NCBI RefSeq assembly: GCF_022812285.1
Contig: NZ_CP093300.1
Location: forward strand, 1,922,001-1,986,000
Source: Alkalihalobacillus sp. LMS39
GTDB taxonomy: Bacteria > Bacillota > Bacilli > Bacillales > Bacillaceae_F
Direction of reading: 5' to 3'
Length of the DNA: 64,000 nucleotides
Shown one piece after another: positions 52,155-59,626 of the stretch. Position 1 is the stretch's first letter; each line of letters opens with the position of its first letter. The translations under genes and the position numbers were made by a program. The notes beneath the pieces are model-generated. The model was not told where the DNA came from and did no database searches. It was given only the letters and a program-made list of their open reading frames with translations.

Positions 52155-52913
52155 ATGAGATTATTAAAAGTTCTGTTATTATCTTTAATTATAGCTATTG
52201 TTCTTTCATTTGTATTATCACTTACTAATTTCATACCAGAAGGACTAAGGGAACCGGATGTTTATTATTTTTCTATTATAGAATCAATGATATGGATATC
52301 TCTTATAATTGTCCCTTTTAGTTTAATTTCTGGATTCTTTTGCTTCTTAGTTTATCTAGTATTAGAAAAAATAAACCGTCTGAGCAAGGTGGTTAGAATT
52401 GTCCTTAGCATCTTTATAGGTACACTAGTTGCTATATTGTCTATTTATTTGTACTATTCCATAATGACTACTGCATCTAATAATATATATTTAATTCCAC
52501 AAGGGTTTGAGGGAGAAGTATTTGCCTTTCATAGCGTACATGGAGCACCATTAGTTGAAAAAGAGGGGAAATATAATATCATTACTATTAATGAAGAAGG
52601 TTATTTTGTGACCTCTTCGGATTTGAATGACGGATTTATACATGAATACTATTACTATGTAGATCAAGAAGGAAATCGAACATCAATAGAAGATGATTGC
52701 GTTAAATATAATGCAAATATAGGAGAACTTATAGGCTATGGTAAAGAAGGGGAGAGTATTGTGAGTGTCAATATTTCTTATGTTGGGTTTCATTTAACAA
52801 AAGACAATTGTTCCTCAACACACTTATTAGAAGAGGATGACATTAGTTATTACGAAAAAAGGAATGCTTTCGCTGAAAAGATTTTCATGGATTACTACAA
52901 TATCATTTACTAA
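52155..52913 (+). CDS. Hypothetical membrane protein, 252 residues
   Basis: The N-terminal third has three hydrophobic helices (about 3-24, 43-68 and 79-102). The C-terminal two-thirds look extracytoplasmic, with EGEVFAFHSVHGAPLVEKEGKY and a pair of well-spaced cysteines (DDCVKY, DNCSS). No family is recognised. GAGGAGTTC precedes the ATG. It sits between the serine hydrolase and a decayed copy of that gene's 3' end, so it may have arrived with a rearrangement. Base composition is somewhat more A+T-rich than its neighbours by eye. Confidence 0.7.
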   Translation: MRLLKVLLLSLIIAIVLSFVLSLTNFIPEGLREPDVYYFSIIESMIWISLIIVPFSLISGFFCFLVYLVLEKINRLSKVVRIVLSIFIGTLVAILSIYLYYSIMTTASNNIYLIPQGFEGEVFAFHSVHGAPLVEKEGKYNIITINEEGYFVTSSDLNDGFIHEYYYYVDQEGNRTSIEDDCVKYNANIGELIGYGKEGESIVSVNISYVGFHLTKDNCSSTHLLEEDDISYYEKRNAFAEKIFMDYYNIIY

Positions 52914-53011
52914 TACCATTGTCGTGCAAAAAAATAGAGTTGGATTTAATAAAATGGTTTGCTGTAAGGAATAAATCTTTTTAATTTACCATGGAACAAT
53001 TAACCTAGCTT

Positions 53012-53105
53012 GTTGAAAAAAATAACAGATTTGATTTTCAAGGGTTATATAGAAAAACAAAAAGAAAGGTGAAGTCGAAAAAATGGGCTTTACCTTTCTT
53101 TCTGT
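53012..53105 (+). pseudogene. Relic of a duplicated serine hydrolase 3' end
   Basis: The frame ITDLIFKGYIEKQKER-stop matches IAESIFKDYIEKQKER-stop at the end of the hydrolase gene (52014-52062). The similarity continues through the GGTGAAG...AAAAAATGG terminator region. Only the last 16 or so codons remain. This suggests an old tandem duplication, since deleted down to its tail. Confidence 0.75.
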
Positions 53106-53109
53106 TTTA

Positions 53110-53397
53110 TCATTTCCAACCTCGATAATTATCATAGTCTTCACCAGGGTTGATAAAGCTGAATCCTTTCACTTTTACAATAATAAAATGGATAAGTAAA
53201 CCGATTAGCGGGAAGCCGATAATCCAAAACCAAGTCCATTTTGGCCCTAAGAAAATATGACATAACAGTGTAATACCGATAAAACCAACATAACGCGAAA
53301 TTTGAATGAACAAAGGATCTTTTCGAACAAATGAATAAAAAATACGACGACCAATCAAAAGAATCAAAAGAGCGATAACGACTTGAAGAAGTAACAT
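53110..53397 (-). CDS. Small membrane protein, 95 residues
   Basis: The product has three hydrophobic helices (about 2-20, 33-50 and 53-72) and a polar tail (NPGEDYDNYRGWK). The ribosome site is weak (GGTGAT). No family is recognised. It converges on the relic hydrolase tail, whose terminator-like hairpin may also serve this gene. Confidence 0.62.
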   Translation of the reverse strand: MLLLQVVIALLILLIGRRIFYSFVRKDPLFIQISRYVGFIGITLLCHIFLGPKWTWFWIIGFPLIGLLIHFIIVKVKGFSFINPGEDYDNYRGWK

Positions 53398-53598
53398 ATT
53401 ATCACCGAACTTTCCTATAGTGAAATTTGTTTCCTTAAGGAAACTTTAATTTGATTTTATCGTAAAAACTAGATGCACACAAGGAGGAAAATAAATGATT
53501 TAATGACTAATGGAAAATGGAATACAAGGTATGGAAACATATGATACACTTTTGTTAGCTAGTTTTACTGAAGTTTAAACTAAAGGAGAAAAAATAAT

Positions 53599-54387
53599 AT
53601 GAGTAAAGATAATTTTGAAGAATACGATGACCCAATTTTATATGATAAAGAAAATGAGCCGTATACACCTGAAATTCCGTTCTTAACAAAGTGGGCTGCA
53701 AAACAACAAGGAATAATCATTGACATTGCATGTGGGACAGGCAGAATGACGATTCCACTAGCGAAAAGTGGTTATACGTTAGTTGGTGTTGATGTACATA
53801 AAGGAATGTTACAGGAAGCTCGAAATAAATCTAGTAAGAAAAACGTAGATATTCAGTGGGTCGAACAAGACTGCACAAATTTCGAATTAGGAATAAAGAG
53901 TCGATTGATTTATTCGGTTGGAAACTCGTTTCAACACTTTTTAACGAGTGAGGCTCAAGATGGGCTACTTGTCTCAGTAAACAAACATTTAGAAGAAGAC
54001 GGTGTGTTCATTTTTGGGACAAGATTTCCGAGCGAAGATGAATTACTACAACCGAGTACCGAAGAATATTGGAAAACGTATACGGATGATGAGACGCAAT
54101 GCCCTGTCGATGTGTACACAATTAGTCGATATGATGCCCTAGAACAAATCCAGCATTATACGACAATCCGTAAGTATAAAAACGAGTCAGATGAAACCGT
54201 TAATGAAAAGAACACAAACATTAGCTTAAGATATGTTTATCCAAAAGAAATGGAGCGTCTTCTGTTTATTCATGGATTTGAAATTGTAGATGTTTATAAA
54301 GATTGGAACGAGACACCTATCGATAATGAGAGTCATGAAATGGTTTATGTATGTAAGAAAAAAACACAATCTTTCCTAAGTAAATAA
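53599..54387 (+). CDS. Class I SAM-dependent methyltransferase
   Basis: The 262-residue protein has SAM motif I IIDIACGTGRMTIPLAKSGY (acidic end VGVDVHKGML) and the later VFIFGTRFPS strand. It is soluble. The substrate is unknown; small-molecule targets are usual for this group. AAAGGAG precedes the ATG. Unlike the methyltransferase at 26375, this gene is intact. A terminator follows the stop. Confidence 0.85.
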   Translation: MSKDNFEEYDDPILYDKENEPYTPEIPFLTKWAAKQQGIIIDIACGTGRMTIPLAKSGYTLVGVDVHKGMLQEARNKSSKKNVDIQWVEQDCTNFELGIKSRLIYSVGNSFQHFLTSEAQDGLLVSVNKHLEEDGVFIFGTRFPSEDELLQPSTEEYWKTYTDDETQCPVDVYTISRYDALEQIQHYTTIRKYKNESDETVNEKNTNISLRYVYPKEMERLLFIHGFEIVDVYKDWNETPIDNESHEMVYVCKKKTQSFLSK

Positions 54388-54395
54388 CGATCGCA

Positions 54396-54427
54396 GACCA
54401 TCAATTTTAATATTGGTGGTTTTTTTG
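54396..54427 (+). terminator. Terminator of the methyltransferase gene
   Basis: ACCATCAAT and ATTGGTGGT pair around a short A/T loop and are followed by seven T residues. Confidence 0.85.
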
Positions 54428-54530
54428 AATTATTTTAAACAATACTTCAAAATAAACACAACTAATGAAAACTTTACCATATTTGAAAAGGTATATGATA
54501 TTATATAGTAAACTAGTCTGGGGTGATAAT

Positions 54531-55064
54531 ATGAAACGATTGTTATTTTTTATGATGCTAGCATTTTTCGTTTTAAATGGTTGTTCGAATGATGAAAGTG
54601 ATGATTATATTAAAATACCAAAAGATGAAGCGCCACAATTATGGAATAACGCGGATACTCAGCTTTGGGAATATGTGAAAGACGATTCTGCGGCAGAAGA
54701 AATGGGTTGGACGAGCGGGGTAACAGAATGGGAAAATGCTGATTTTGATTTTGCAGAAGAATTAGCTGCACCGAATCAAAATTGGGACATGCCAGGATTG
54801 TTGTTACAAGCATGGCTACATGATGTGGAATATAGTGAATGGCTTGGTATTGAAGTTTGGGAAATTACGACGAGAATTAATATGGTAAGTGAAGACATGG
54901 CAGAAGGGTTTATTTTAAGCTATGGCTTGTATGATGACTCAATATCTGGAACAGATATTAAATTGTCTATGAAACGAGAAAATGAGTATTGGTATATTGA
55001 AGATGTCAATGTTCGTCACCGTTGTTCCAGAGGTGTCAGTGAAGATTCACAGTTTTGTAATTAA
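54531..55064 (+). CDS. Lipoprotein, 177 residues
   Basis: The signal peptide ends in the lipobox VLNGC (Cys at about 18), predicting a lipid anchor. The mature domain is rich in Trp and acidic residues (WNNADTQLWEYVKDDSAAEEMGW) and ends with a cysteine pair (HRC, QFC). No family is recognised. The ATG at 54531 follows GGGGTGAT; the longer open frame has no ribosome site. It precedes the riboswitch-controlled Nudix gene but has no obvious link to it. Confidence 0.74.
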   Translation: MKRLLFFMMLAFFVLNGCSNDESDDYIKIPKDEAPQLWNNADTQLWEYVKDDSAAEEMGWTSGVTEWENADFDFAEELAAPNQNWDMPGLLLQAWLHDVEYSEWLGIEVWEITTRINMVSEDMAEGFILSYGLYDDSISGTDIKLSMKRENEYWYIEDVNVRHRCSRGVSEDSQFCN

Positions 55065-55152
55065 CGTATTTATATAGAACTATTTCACTATTCTTTGTCT
55101 ATATCGTTTTCATTAGCATGAAAAACGAGTAAAATAGAATAGAACTGGAAAA

Positions 55153-55307
55153 TTGTAGCTAGGGTTCCGTTAGTGTATACACTAGGTCAGTGACCGAGGG
55201 CTACATCTTTTACTATATGTAAAAGGCACCTATTGACATAAAAGGTCCGAGGGGAAAGGTTCAGCGTATTTCGCATGCGTTGAAACTTTGCTTCGGGCTT
55301 TTTTTTA
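55153..55307 (+). promoter_or_regulatory. ykkC subtype-2 riboswitch (probably 2c, nucleoside diphosphate)
   Basis: P1 is TGTAGC/GCTACA (55155-55160 and 55200-55205). The conserved CTAGGGTTCCG follows, then a TAGTGT/ACACTA hairpin, then GACCGAGGG. A second hairpin (CTTTTACTATATGTAAAAG) precedes ATAAAAGGTCCGAGGGG, the conserved 3' half of the aptamer. A terminator overlaps it: GTCCGAGGGGAAAGGTTCAG pairs with the TTGAAACTTTGCTTCGGGC side, then a T run ends at 55307. Subtype 2c members precede Nudix genes and sense ADP/CDP-type ligands; the Nudix gene here starts 50 bp later. Confidence 0.85.
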
Positions 55308-55357
55308 CATATTAGACGAAAAAACGCTCCCGCGTTTTTCTTAATTGAGGAGGGGAA

Positions 55358-55801
55358 ATGATGAAAAGAATTGATGCAGTCAAAGCGGCAGTAGCGGTTA
55401 TTATTTTCAATGAGCAAAAGCAAGTGTTACTGCAAAAAAGGAAAGATGTTGGATTGTGGGGAATTCCTTCTGGGCACATTGAAATCGGAGAAACCGTTGA
55501 ACAAGCAGCAATTCGAGAGGTAAAAGAAGAAACGAATGTGGACATTACAATCAAAAAGTTAATTGGCGTATACTCAGACCCAGATTCACAACGGTTTGAA
55601 TACCCAAGCGGGGAAGTAGTTCATTTTATTACATCGTGTTTCCTTGCTGAAATTTCAGGTGGGCATCTGTGCTGTAACGAAGAGGAATCACTAGAGATTA
55701 AATTTTTTGATGTCGATGATTTACCGAACAACTTATTAAAAATGCATCCGCAATGGTTAAAGGATGCACTTGCACAAAGGGAGTTAGCGTTTATCCGTTA
55801 A
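55358..55801 (+). CDS. Nudix hydrolase under riboswitch control
   Basis: The 147-residue product has the Nudix box GHIEIGETVEQAAIREVKEE followed by TNVDI. GAGGAGGGG precedes two adjacent ATG codons (55358 and 55361). It is the only Nudix gene of the five here with a ykkC-type leader, so its substrate or product is probably a nucleotide related to the riboswitch ligand. It ends before a terminator shared with the convergent RodA-like gene. Confidence 0.88.
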   Translation: MMKRIDAVKAAVAVIIFNEQKQVLLQKRKDVGLWGIPSGHIEIGETVEQAAIREVKEETNVDITIKKLIGVYSDPDSQRFEYPSGEVVHFITSCFLAEISGGHLCCNEEESLEIKFFDVDDLPNNLLKMHPQWLKDALAQRELAFIR

Positions 55802-55848
55802 TCATTGGAAAAATAGGATGGTACGGGAAATCGAATAGGAAGAAGAGG

Positions 55849-55888
55849 AAAAGAGTTGACCATATAATCAAATGGTTCAACTCTTTTC
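55849..55888. terminator. Convergent bidirectional terminator
   Basis: GAAAAGAGTTGACCAT pairs with ATGGTTCAACTCTTTTC around a nine-base loop, between the Nudix gene and the converging RodA-like gene. Confidence 0.85.
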
Positions 55889-55899
55889 CTTCCATTTGT

Positions 55900-57060
55900 T
55901 TACTCGTCGTCATCTTGAAACATATACTGCTTCGTATTGTATTTCACACTTAACACTAATCCAATGGCAAGGCATGAAGCTAGAAGTGCACTCCCACCAT
56001 AGCTTAAAAAAGGTAATGCAAACCCTGTAACTGGAAGTAATCCAACGTTCATTCCGATGTTTTGAAACACTTGAAAAGCCAACATTCCTGCTACTCCGGC
56101 ACATAGGTAAGAGCCAAATTTATCATGACAGTGTAACCCAATCATAATCACTCGATAAATAAGGAAAAAATATAAAATTACGATAAGGCTTGTACCAACA
56201 AAACCGTGAGTATGTCCGATGACTGCAAAGATAAAATCCGTATGGGCTTCTGGTAAATAAAACAAGGAATCTTCTCTTCCATACATCGTCCCAGACCCAA
56301 TAGCAGACATCGATAAAATTGTTTGATAGCCAGCATCTGAATGTTCTGTTGGCATGAGCCAACCGTAAAATCGTTTCACTTGGTAAGGCTCGAGGTGATT
56401 TAAAAAATATTTTTCTAGGACCTCGTGTTTCGTAAAAAATAAATAAACAAACCCGAAAATAGCAAGTACCGGAGTTAAAATCATCGTAAGTACTAATTTA
56501 ATATCAATATCGGAAACGAGGATGATAGAAATAAAAATCGATAATGTTACCATAATCACACCCATATCTGGTTGACGCATGAAAATGAGAATGGGAGGGA
56601 CCATGGTTGCGAGTAGCTTTAGTAAAAGAAGGCTATCATTTTTAAATTTACTCATCGTCTCCTTACGGTTATGGCTATATAGAATCGAGCTCATCGAAAT
56701 AATTAAAAATACTTTCATGAGTTCAGAAGGTTGAAATGAACCGATAAAAGGTAATCGATACCATCTAACAGCACCTTTAATGTTCGGTGCGAGTACATCA
56801 GGAACGATAAAAAGACCAAGCAAGATGAGGATACCTAGGCCATATAAAATCCAATGTATCTTTTTTAAACTATCAAAATCAAAAATAGCGACCGAGATCA
56901 TGATAATAAAGCCAACTATACAAAAGAGAATTTGTTTCAGCAAATAGCCGTCCCCATATTGCTCAAGGTGTTGGGCTTGGAAGATGTAATAGCAGCTTGC
57001 AACGAATAATAGAAAAATAATAAAAAGAATATTGTAATCAAGTTTATCTGTGTTTTTTAT
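55900..57060 (-). CDS. RodA/FtsW-family SEDS protein, apparent AUA start
   Basis: The protein has about ten membrane helices and SEDS motifs: GAVRWYRLPFIGSFQPSE, RQPDMG, PEAHTDFIFAVIGHTHG and FALPFLSYGGSALLA. SEDS proteins are peptidoglycan glycosyltransferases working with a class B PBP; RodA acts in elongation. The frame runs to an ATG at 57186, but that part is promoter-like and overlaps the divergent Nudix gene. GGAGGG at 57068-57073 is seven bases from ATA 57060, which gives 386 residues, normal for the family. No ATG, GTG or TTG is suitably placed. Either AUA is used or the base is in error. Confidence 0.85.
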   Translation of the reverse strand: MKNTDKLDYNILFIIFLLFVASCYYIFQAQHLEQYGDGYLLKQILFCIVGFIIMISVAIFDFDSLKKIHWILYGLGILILLGLFIVPDVLAPNIKGAVRWYRLPFIGSFQPSELMKVFLIISMSSILYSHNRKETMSKFKNDSLLLLKLLATMVPPILIFMRQPDMGVIMVTLSIFISIILVSDIDIKLVLTMILTPVLAIFGFVYLFFTKHEVLEKYFLNHLEPYQVKRFYGWLMPTEHSDAGYQTILSMSAIGSGTMYGREDSLFYLPEAHTDFIFAVIGHTHGFVGTSLIVILYFFLIYRVIMIGLHCHDKFGSYLCAGVAGMLAFQVFQNIGMNVGLLPVTGFALPFLSYGGSALLASCLAIGLVLSVKYNTKQYMFQDDDE

Positions 57061-57187
57061 GACTGTACCCTCCGCTACATACTTTTTTACTAAATTATAC
57101 CATTGTGTTACAAACTTATTGTTAAAAAATTTTGTAAAAAGAAGTAAAATATAACTATACAATTTAAGGATAGAGGTGTGTTCCATA

Positions 57188-57694
57188 TTGGCTATGTCTT
57201 CTTATTATAAAAATATTCGAGAAAAAATCGGGTCTGATCTTTTGTTTATGCCTAGTGTTGCTGCAATCGTGCGTAATGAAAAAGGAGAAATTTTATTTCA
57301 AAATAAAGGGAATGGAGAAAAGTGGAGTTTGCCAGCGGGTGCCATTGAACTAGGGGAAGCACCTGCCCAAGCTGTTATTCGTGAGGTTTGGGAAGAAACA
57401 GGCTTAACTGTTATCCCTAAAATCTTACTCGGTGTGTTTGGCGGGAAGGACTTTCGTTACGAATATCCGAATGGACATAAAGTAGAGTACAATATTTTTG
57501 TGTTTGAATGTGAAGTGATAGAAGGCACACTCTGCCCAAAGGATGAGGAAACAGCTGAATTACAATATTTTCATCTGGATCACATACCAGACCTTGCGAT
57601 TCCTTATCCAAAAGTTATTTTTGAACAATCGGATCGCAACGAAGTATATTTTCAATGGGATGAACAATGGCTTAATGCCATATCGCAAAAATAA
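57188..57694 (+). CDS. Nudix hydrolase, longer type
   Basis: The roughly 168-residue product begins MSSYYKNIREKIG-like sequence, then has GAIELGEAPAQAVIREVWEETGL, a good Nudix box. The start is uncertain: TTG 57188 is nine bases from GAGGTG, while ATG 57194 is two codons later. The N-terminal extension is common in a Firmicutes Nudix group (NUDIX with VxRNEKGEILFQ). It is divergent from the SEDS gene and 20 bp before another Nudix gene, so the two Nudix genes form an operon. Confidence 0.86.
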   Translation: MAMSSYYKNIREKIGSDLLFMPSVAAIVRNEKGEILFQNKGNGEKWSLPAGAIELGEAPAQAVIREVWEETGLTVIPKILLGVFGGKDFRYEYPNGHKVEYNIFVFECEVIEGTLCPKDEETAELQYFHLDHIPDLAIPYPKVIFEQSDRNEVYFQWDEQWLNAISQK

Positions 57695-57713
57695 GAGTTG
57701 GAGGAGTGAAACG

Positions 57714-58178
57714 GTGGATATTACGTTTTATTTAGAGCAAGGTGTTTTTAATTATAGAGCCGCTGCTATTTTAATAAAGGATCACCATGTCCTTTTACAT
57801 AAACAAAAAGATGATAAATATTGGGCTCTTCCGGGTGGGAGAGTGGAACTGATGGAAGATTCGAGCCATTGTATTAAAAGGGAAATGAAAGAAGAGCTCG
57901 GATATGAAGTTGAAATTGAACAGTTGATTTGGTTTACTGAAAATTTCTTTGAATACAAAGGAAAGCCATTCCATGAGATTGGCTTGATTTACAAAGTTTC
58001 TACGACTGATAAAGTGAATGTAAAAAGCGATTTTTTTTATGGAAAAGAAGGAGAACATTTGTTGTATAAATGGGTTCCTATTGAGGAGCTTAACAAGATT
58101 ATTTTATATCCAGAGTTTTTGAAAACAGGCCTTACTGAACTACCAACAGTGACACAACATCTTATTATCGGTAAATAA
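57714..58178 (+). CDS. Nudix hydrolase
   Basis: The 154-residue product has the Nudix box GGRVELMEDSSHCIKREMKEELGY. The N-terminal FNYRAAAILIKDHHVLLHKQKDDKYWALP segment is typical of Nudix hydrolases acting on sugar- or amine-linked nucleotides, but specificity is unknown. The GTG at 57714 follows TTGGAGGAG; the frame extends back into the previous gene without a ribosome site. It is the fifth Nudix gene in the window. Confidence 0.86.
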   Translation: MDITFYLEQGVFNYRAAAILIKDHHVLLHKQKDDKYWALPGGRVELMEDSSHCIKREMKEELGYEVEIEQLIWFTENFFEYKGKPFHEIGLIYKVSTTDKVNVKSDFFYGKEGEHLLYKWVPIEELNKIILYPEFLKTGLTELPTVTQHLIIGK

Positions 58179-58264
58179 AAATATCATGACATAGCCTTAT
58201 TACGGTGGGCGTAATTAACATAATCTGTTAAAATGAAAGATAAGAACAGAGAGGGGATGTTTTG

Positions 58265-58648
58265 ATGATTATTGGCCTACATCATGCGCAAATTACAATC
58301 CCAAAAGGTAAGGAAGAAGAGGGAAAACAGTTTTATTGTAATGTATTAGGATTACGGGAAATCGAAAAACCAGCGTCATTACAAGGGAGAGGCGGGTTTT
58401 GGTTACAGGTGGGGGGAAAAGAAGTTCATGTCGGAACAGAAGCTGGTTTTGACCGGTTATCAACAAAAGCTCATTTAGCCTATGAAGTAGAAAATCTAGC
58501 ATTTTGGAAAGAAAAATTAAAGAGTCATTCGATTGAGATTCTAGATTCGGTCCCGATTCCTCATTATGAACGGTTTGAATTTCGAGACCCTTTTGGAAAT
58601 CGGGTTGAGATGATAAAAGAAATCAGGGACGGAAATGAAGATGAGTAA
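58265..58648 (+). CDS. VOC (glyoxalase-like) family protein
   Basis: The 127-residue product has the typical start GLHHAQITIPKGKEEEGKQFYCNVLGLREIEKP and end YERFEFRDPFGNRVEMI. The His and Glu at these positions are the usual metal ligands. GAGAGGGGATG precedes the ATG at 58265. Its stop overlaps the DUF6366-like gene by 8 bp. The substrate is unknown. Confidence 0.85.
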   Translation: MIIGLHHAQITIPKGKEEEGKQFYCNVLGLREIEKPASLQGRGGFWLQVGGKEVHVGTEAGFDRLSTKAHLAYEVENLAFWKEKLKSHSIEILDSVPIPHYERFEFRDPFGNRVEMIKEIRDGNEDE

Positions 58649-58850
58649 TAAAAGAGAATCTCCTGAAAATACGAGAGAAAGACTGCGACAAGAAGAGTTA
58701 AAGCGCAATTCATTAGGTAAGGCAAATGATGCATTTCATCGAGGAAGTAGTGGAAGTTTAGTGGATTTGGTTGGCAGTTTAGGTTGGAAAGGAACCGGGA
58801 TACTGATTGTTGTGATAATTATAGTCGCTTTGATAGTATCTGTATTATAA
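58641..58850 (+). CDS. DUF6366-like small membrane protein
   Basis: The 69-residue product has a charged N-terminus (ESPENTRERLRQEELKRN), a central SLVDLVGSLGWKGTG motif and one C-terminal membrane helix (ILIVVIIIVALIVSVL). That pattern matches what I recall as DUF6366, found in Bacillus chromosomes and phages; function unknown. ATG 58641 lies inside the end of the VOC gene, so translation is coupled. A four-arm repeat begins 23 bp after the stop. Confidence 0.7.
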   Translation: MSNKRESPENTRERLRQEELKRNSLGKANDAFHRGSSGSLVDLVGSLGWKGTGILIVVIIIVALIVSVL

Positions 58851-58872
58851 CGGGGTAATTGTTTAGATGTAG

Positions 58873-59051
58873 CGGACATTTGTTCCGCTATTTCAACAAA
58901 AATGTAGTGTTTCAGATATCGTTCGGACAATTATTCCGTTATTTCACCAAATTTAAACTGAATACAACACACTTTCCTGAAATAGCGGAACGAATGTCCG
59001 ATAGCATGTGAGAATCAGTCTTTTTTGATAAAGTAGCGGAACAGATGTCCG
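58873..59051. repeat. Four-arm intergenic repeat, copy 9
   Basis: Forward arms start at 58873 and 58924, reverse arms at 58986 and 59037, giving 51-62-51 spacing. The first and last arms are CGGACATTTGTTCCG and CGGAACAGATGTCCG. It fills most of the 250-bp gap. Confidence 0.92.
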
Positions 59052-59100
59052 TTAGAGATTCACATTAAACTACATGCATATCAATTGGGAGGTGAAGTCG

Positions 59101-59459
59101 GTGGTAAGAAATTTACTTTACGGAATGAGTATTTCTTTTAGTCCTATATAATACTAACGTTGCTTGTTTTAATGTTTACTAGTGGCTTTGACTTAGAACT
59201 TATAAAAATGTGGGGATTCGGTTTGTTTTTGCTCTTGTTTTTAAGTTCATTCCCTTTGTATAAAGCTGTTTATCACGGAGGGAAAGTCGCCAATCCAACT
59301 TATACAACGTATGTTCCACCAGACGAGCATCACCACCATACCATTCAAAAGAACTATGATTCTAGTAAAAAGCGAAATACAGATCATCTTCAAGGAATAT
59401 TAATCTGGTCTAGTGTTTTTATGCTACTGATTACGATATTATTAGCGGTCTTGTTTTAA
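59101..59459 (+). pseudogene. Membrane protein, probable single frameshift
   Basis: GTG 59101 lies behind GGGAGGTG but its frame (VRNLLYGMSISFSPI) stops after 16 codons. A second frame from about 59151 continues LTLLVLMFTSGFDLELIKMWGFG to 59459 without its own ribosome site. Adding one base near 59145 joins them into a protein of about 119 residues with three hydrophobic helices and a middle loop (YTTYVPPDEHHHHTIQ). No family is recognised. It may be a pseudogene or a sequencing error. Confidence 0.6.
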
Positions 59460-59626
59460 CGAGGGATAAGGTCGTTATCATTATATTACTATTAGTCAGT
59501 CCATTTTATTTTACGTATAAGGTGGACTTTTTTAATACTTATAAAGCCCGAATGAAAAAGCATATTATTTGCATAATAAAGTCGTACTCTTTAGTATAAA
59601 CATACGAGAAAAAGGAGGTTGAAAAA

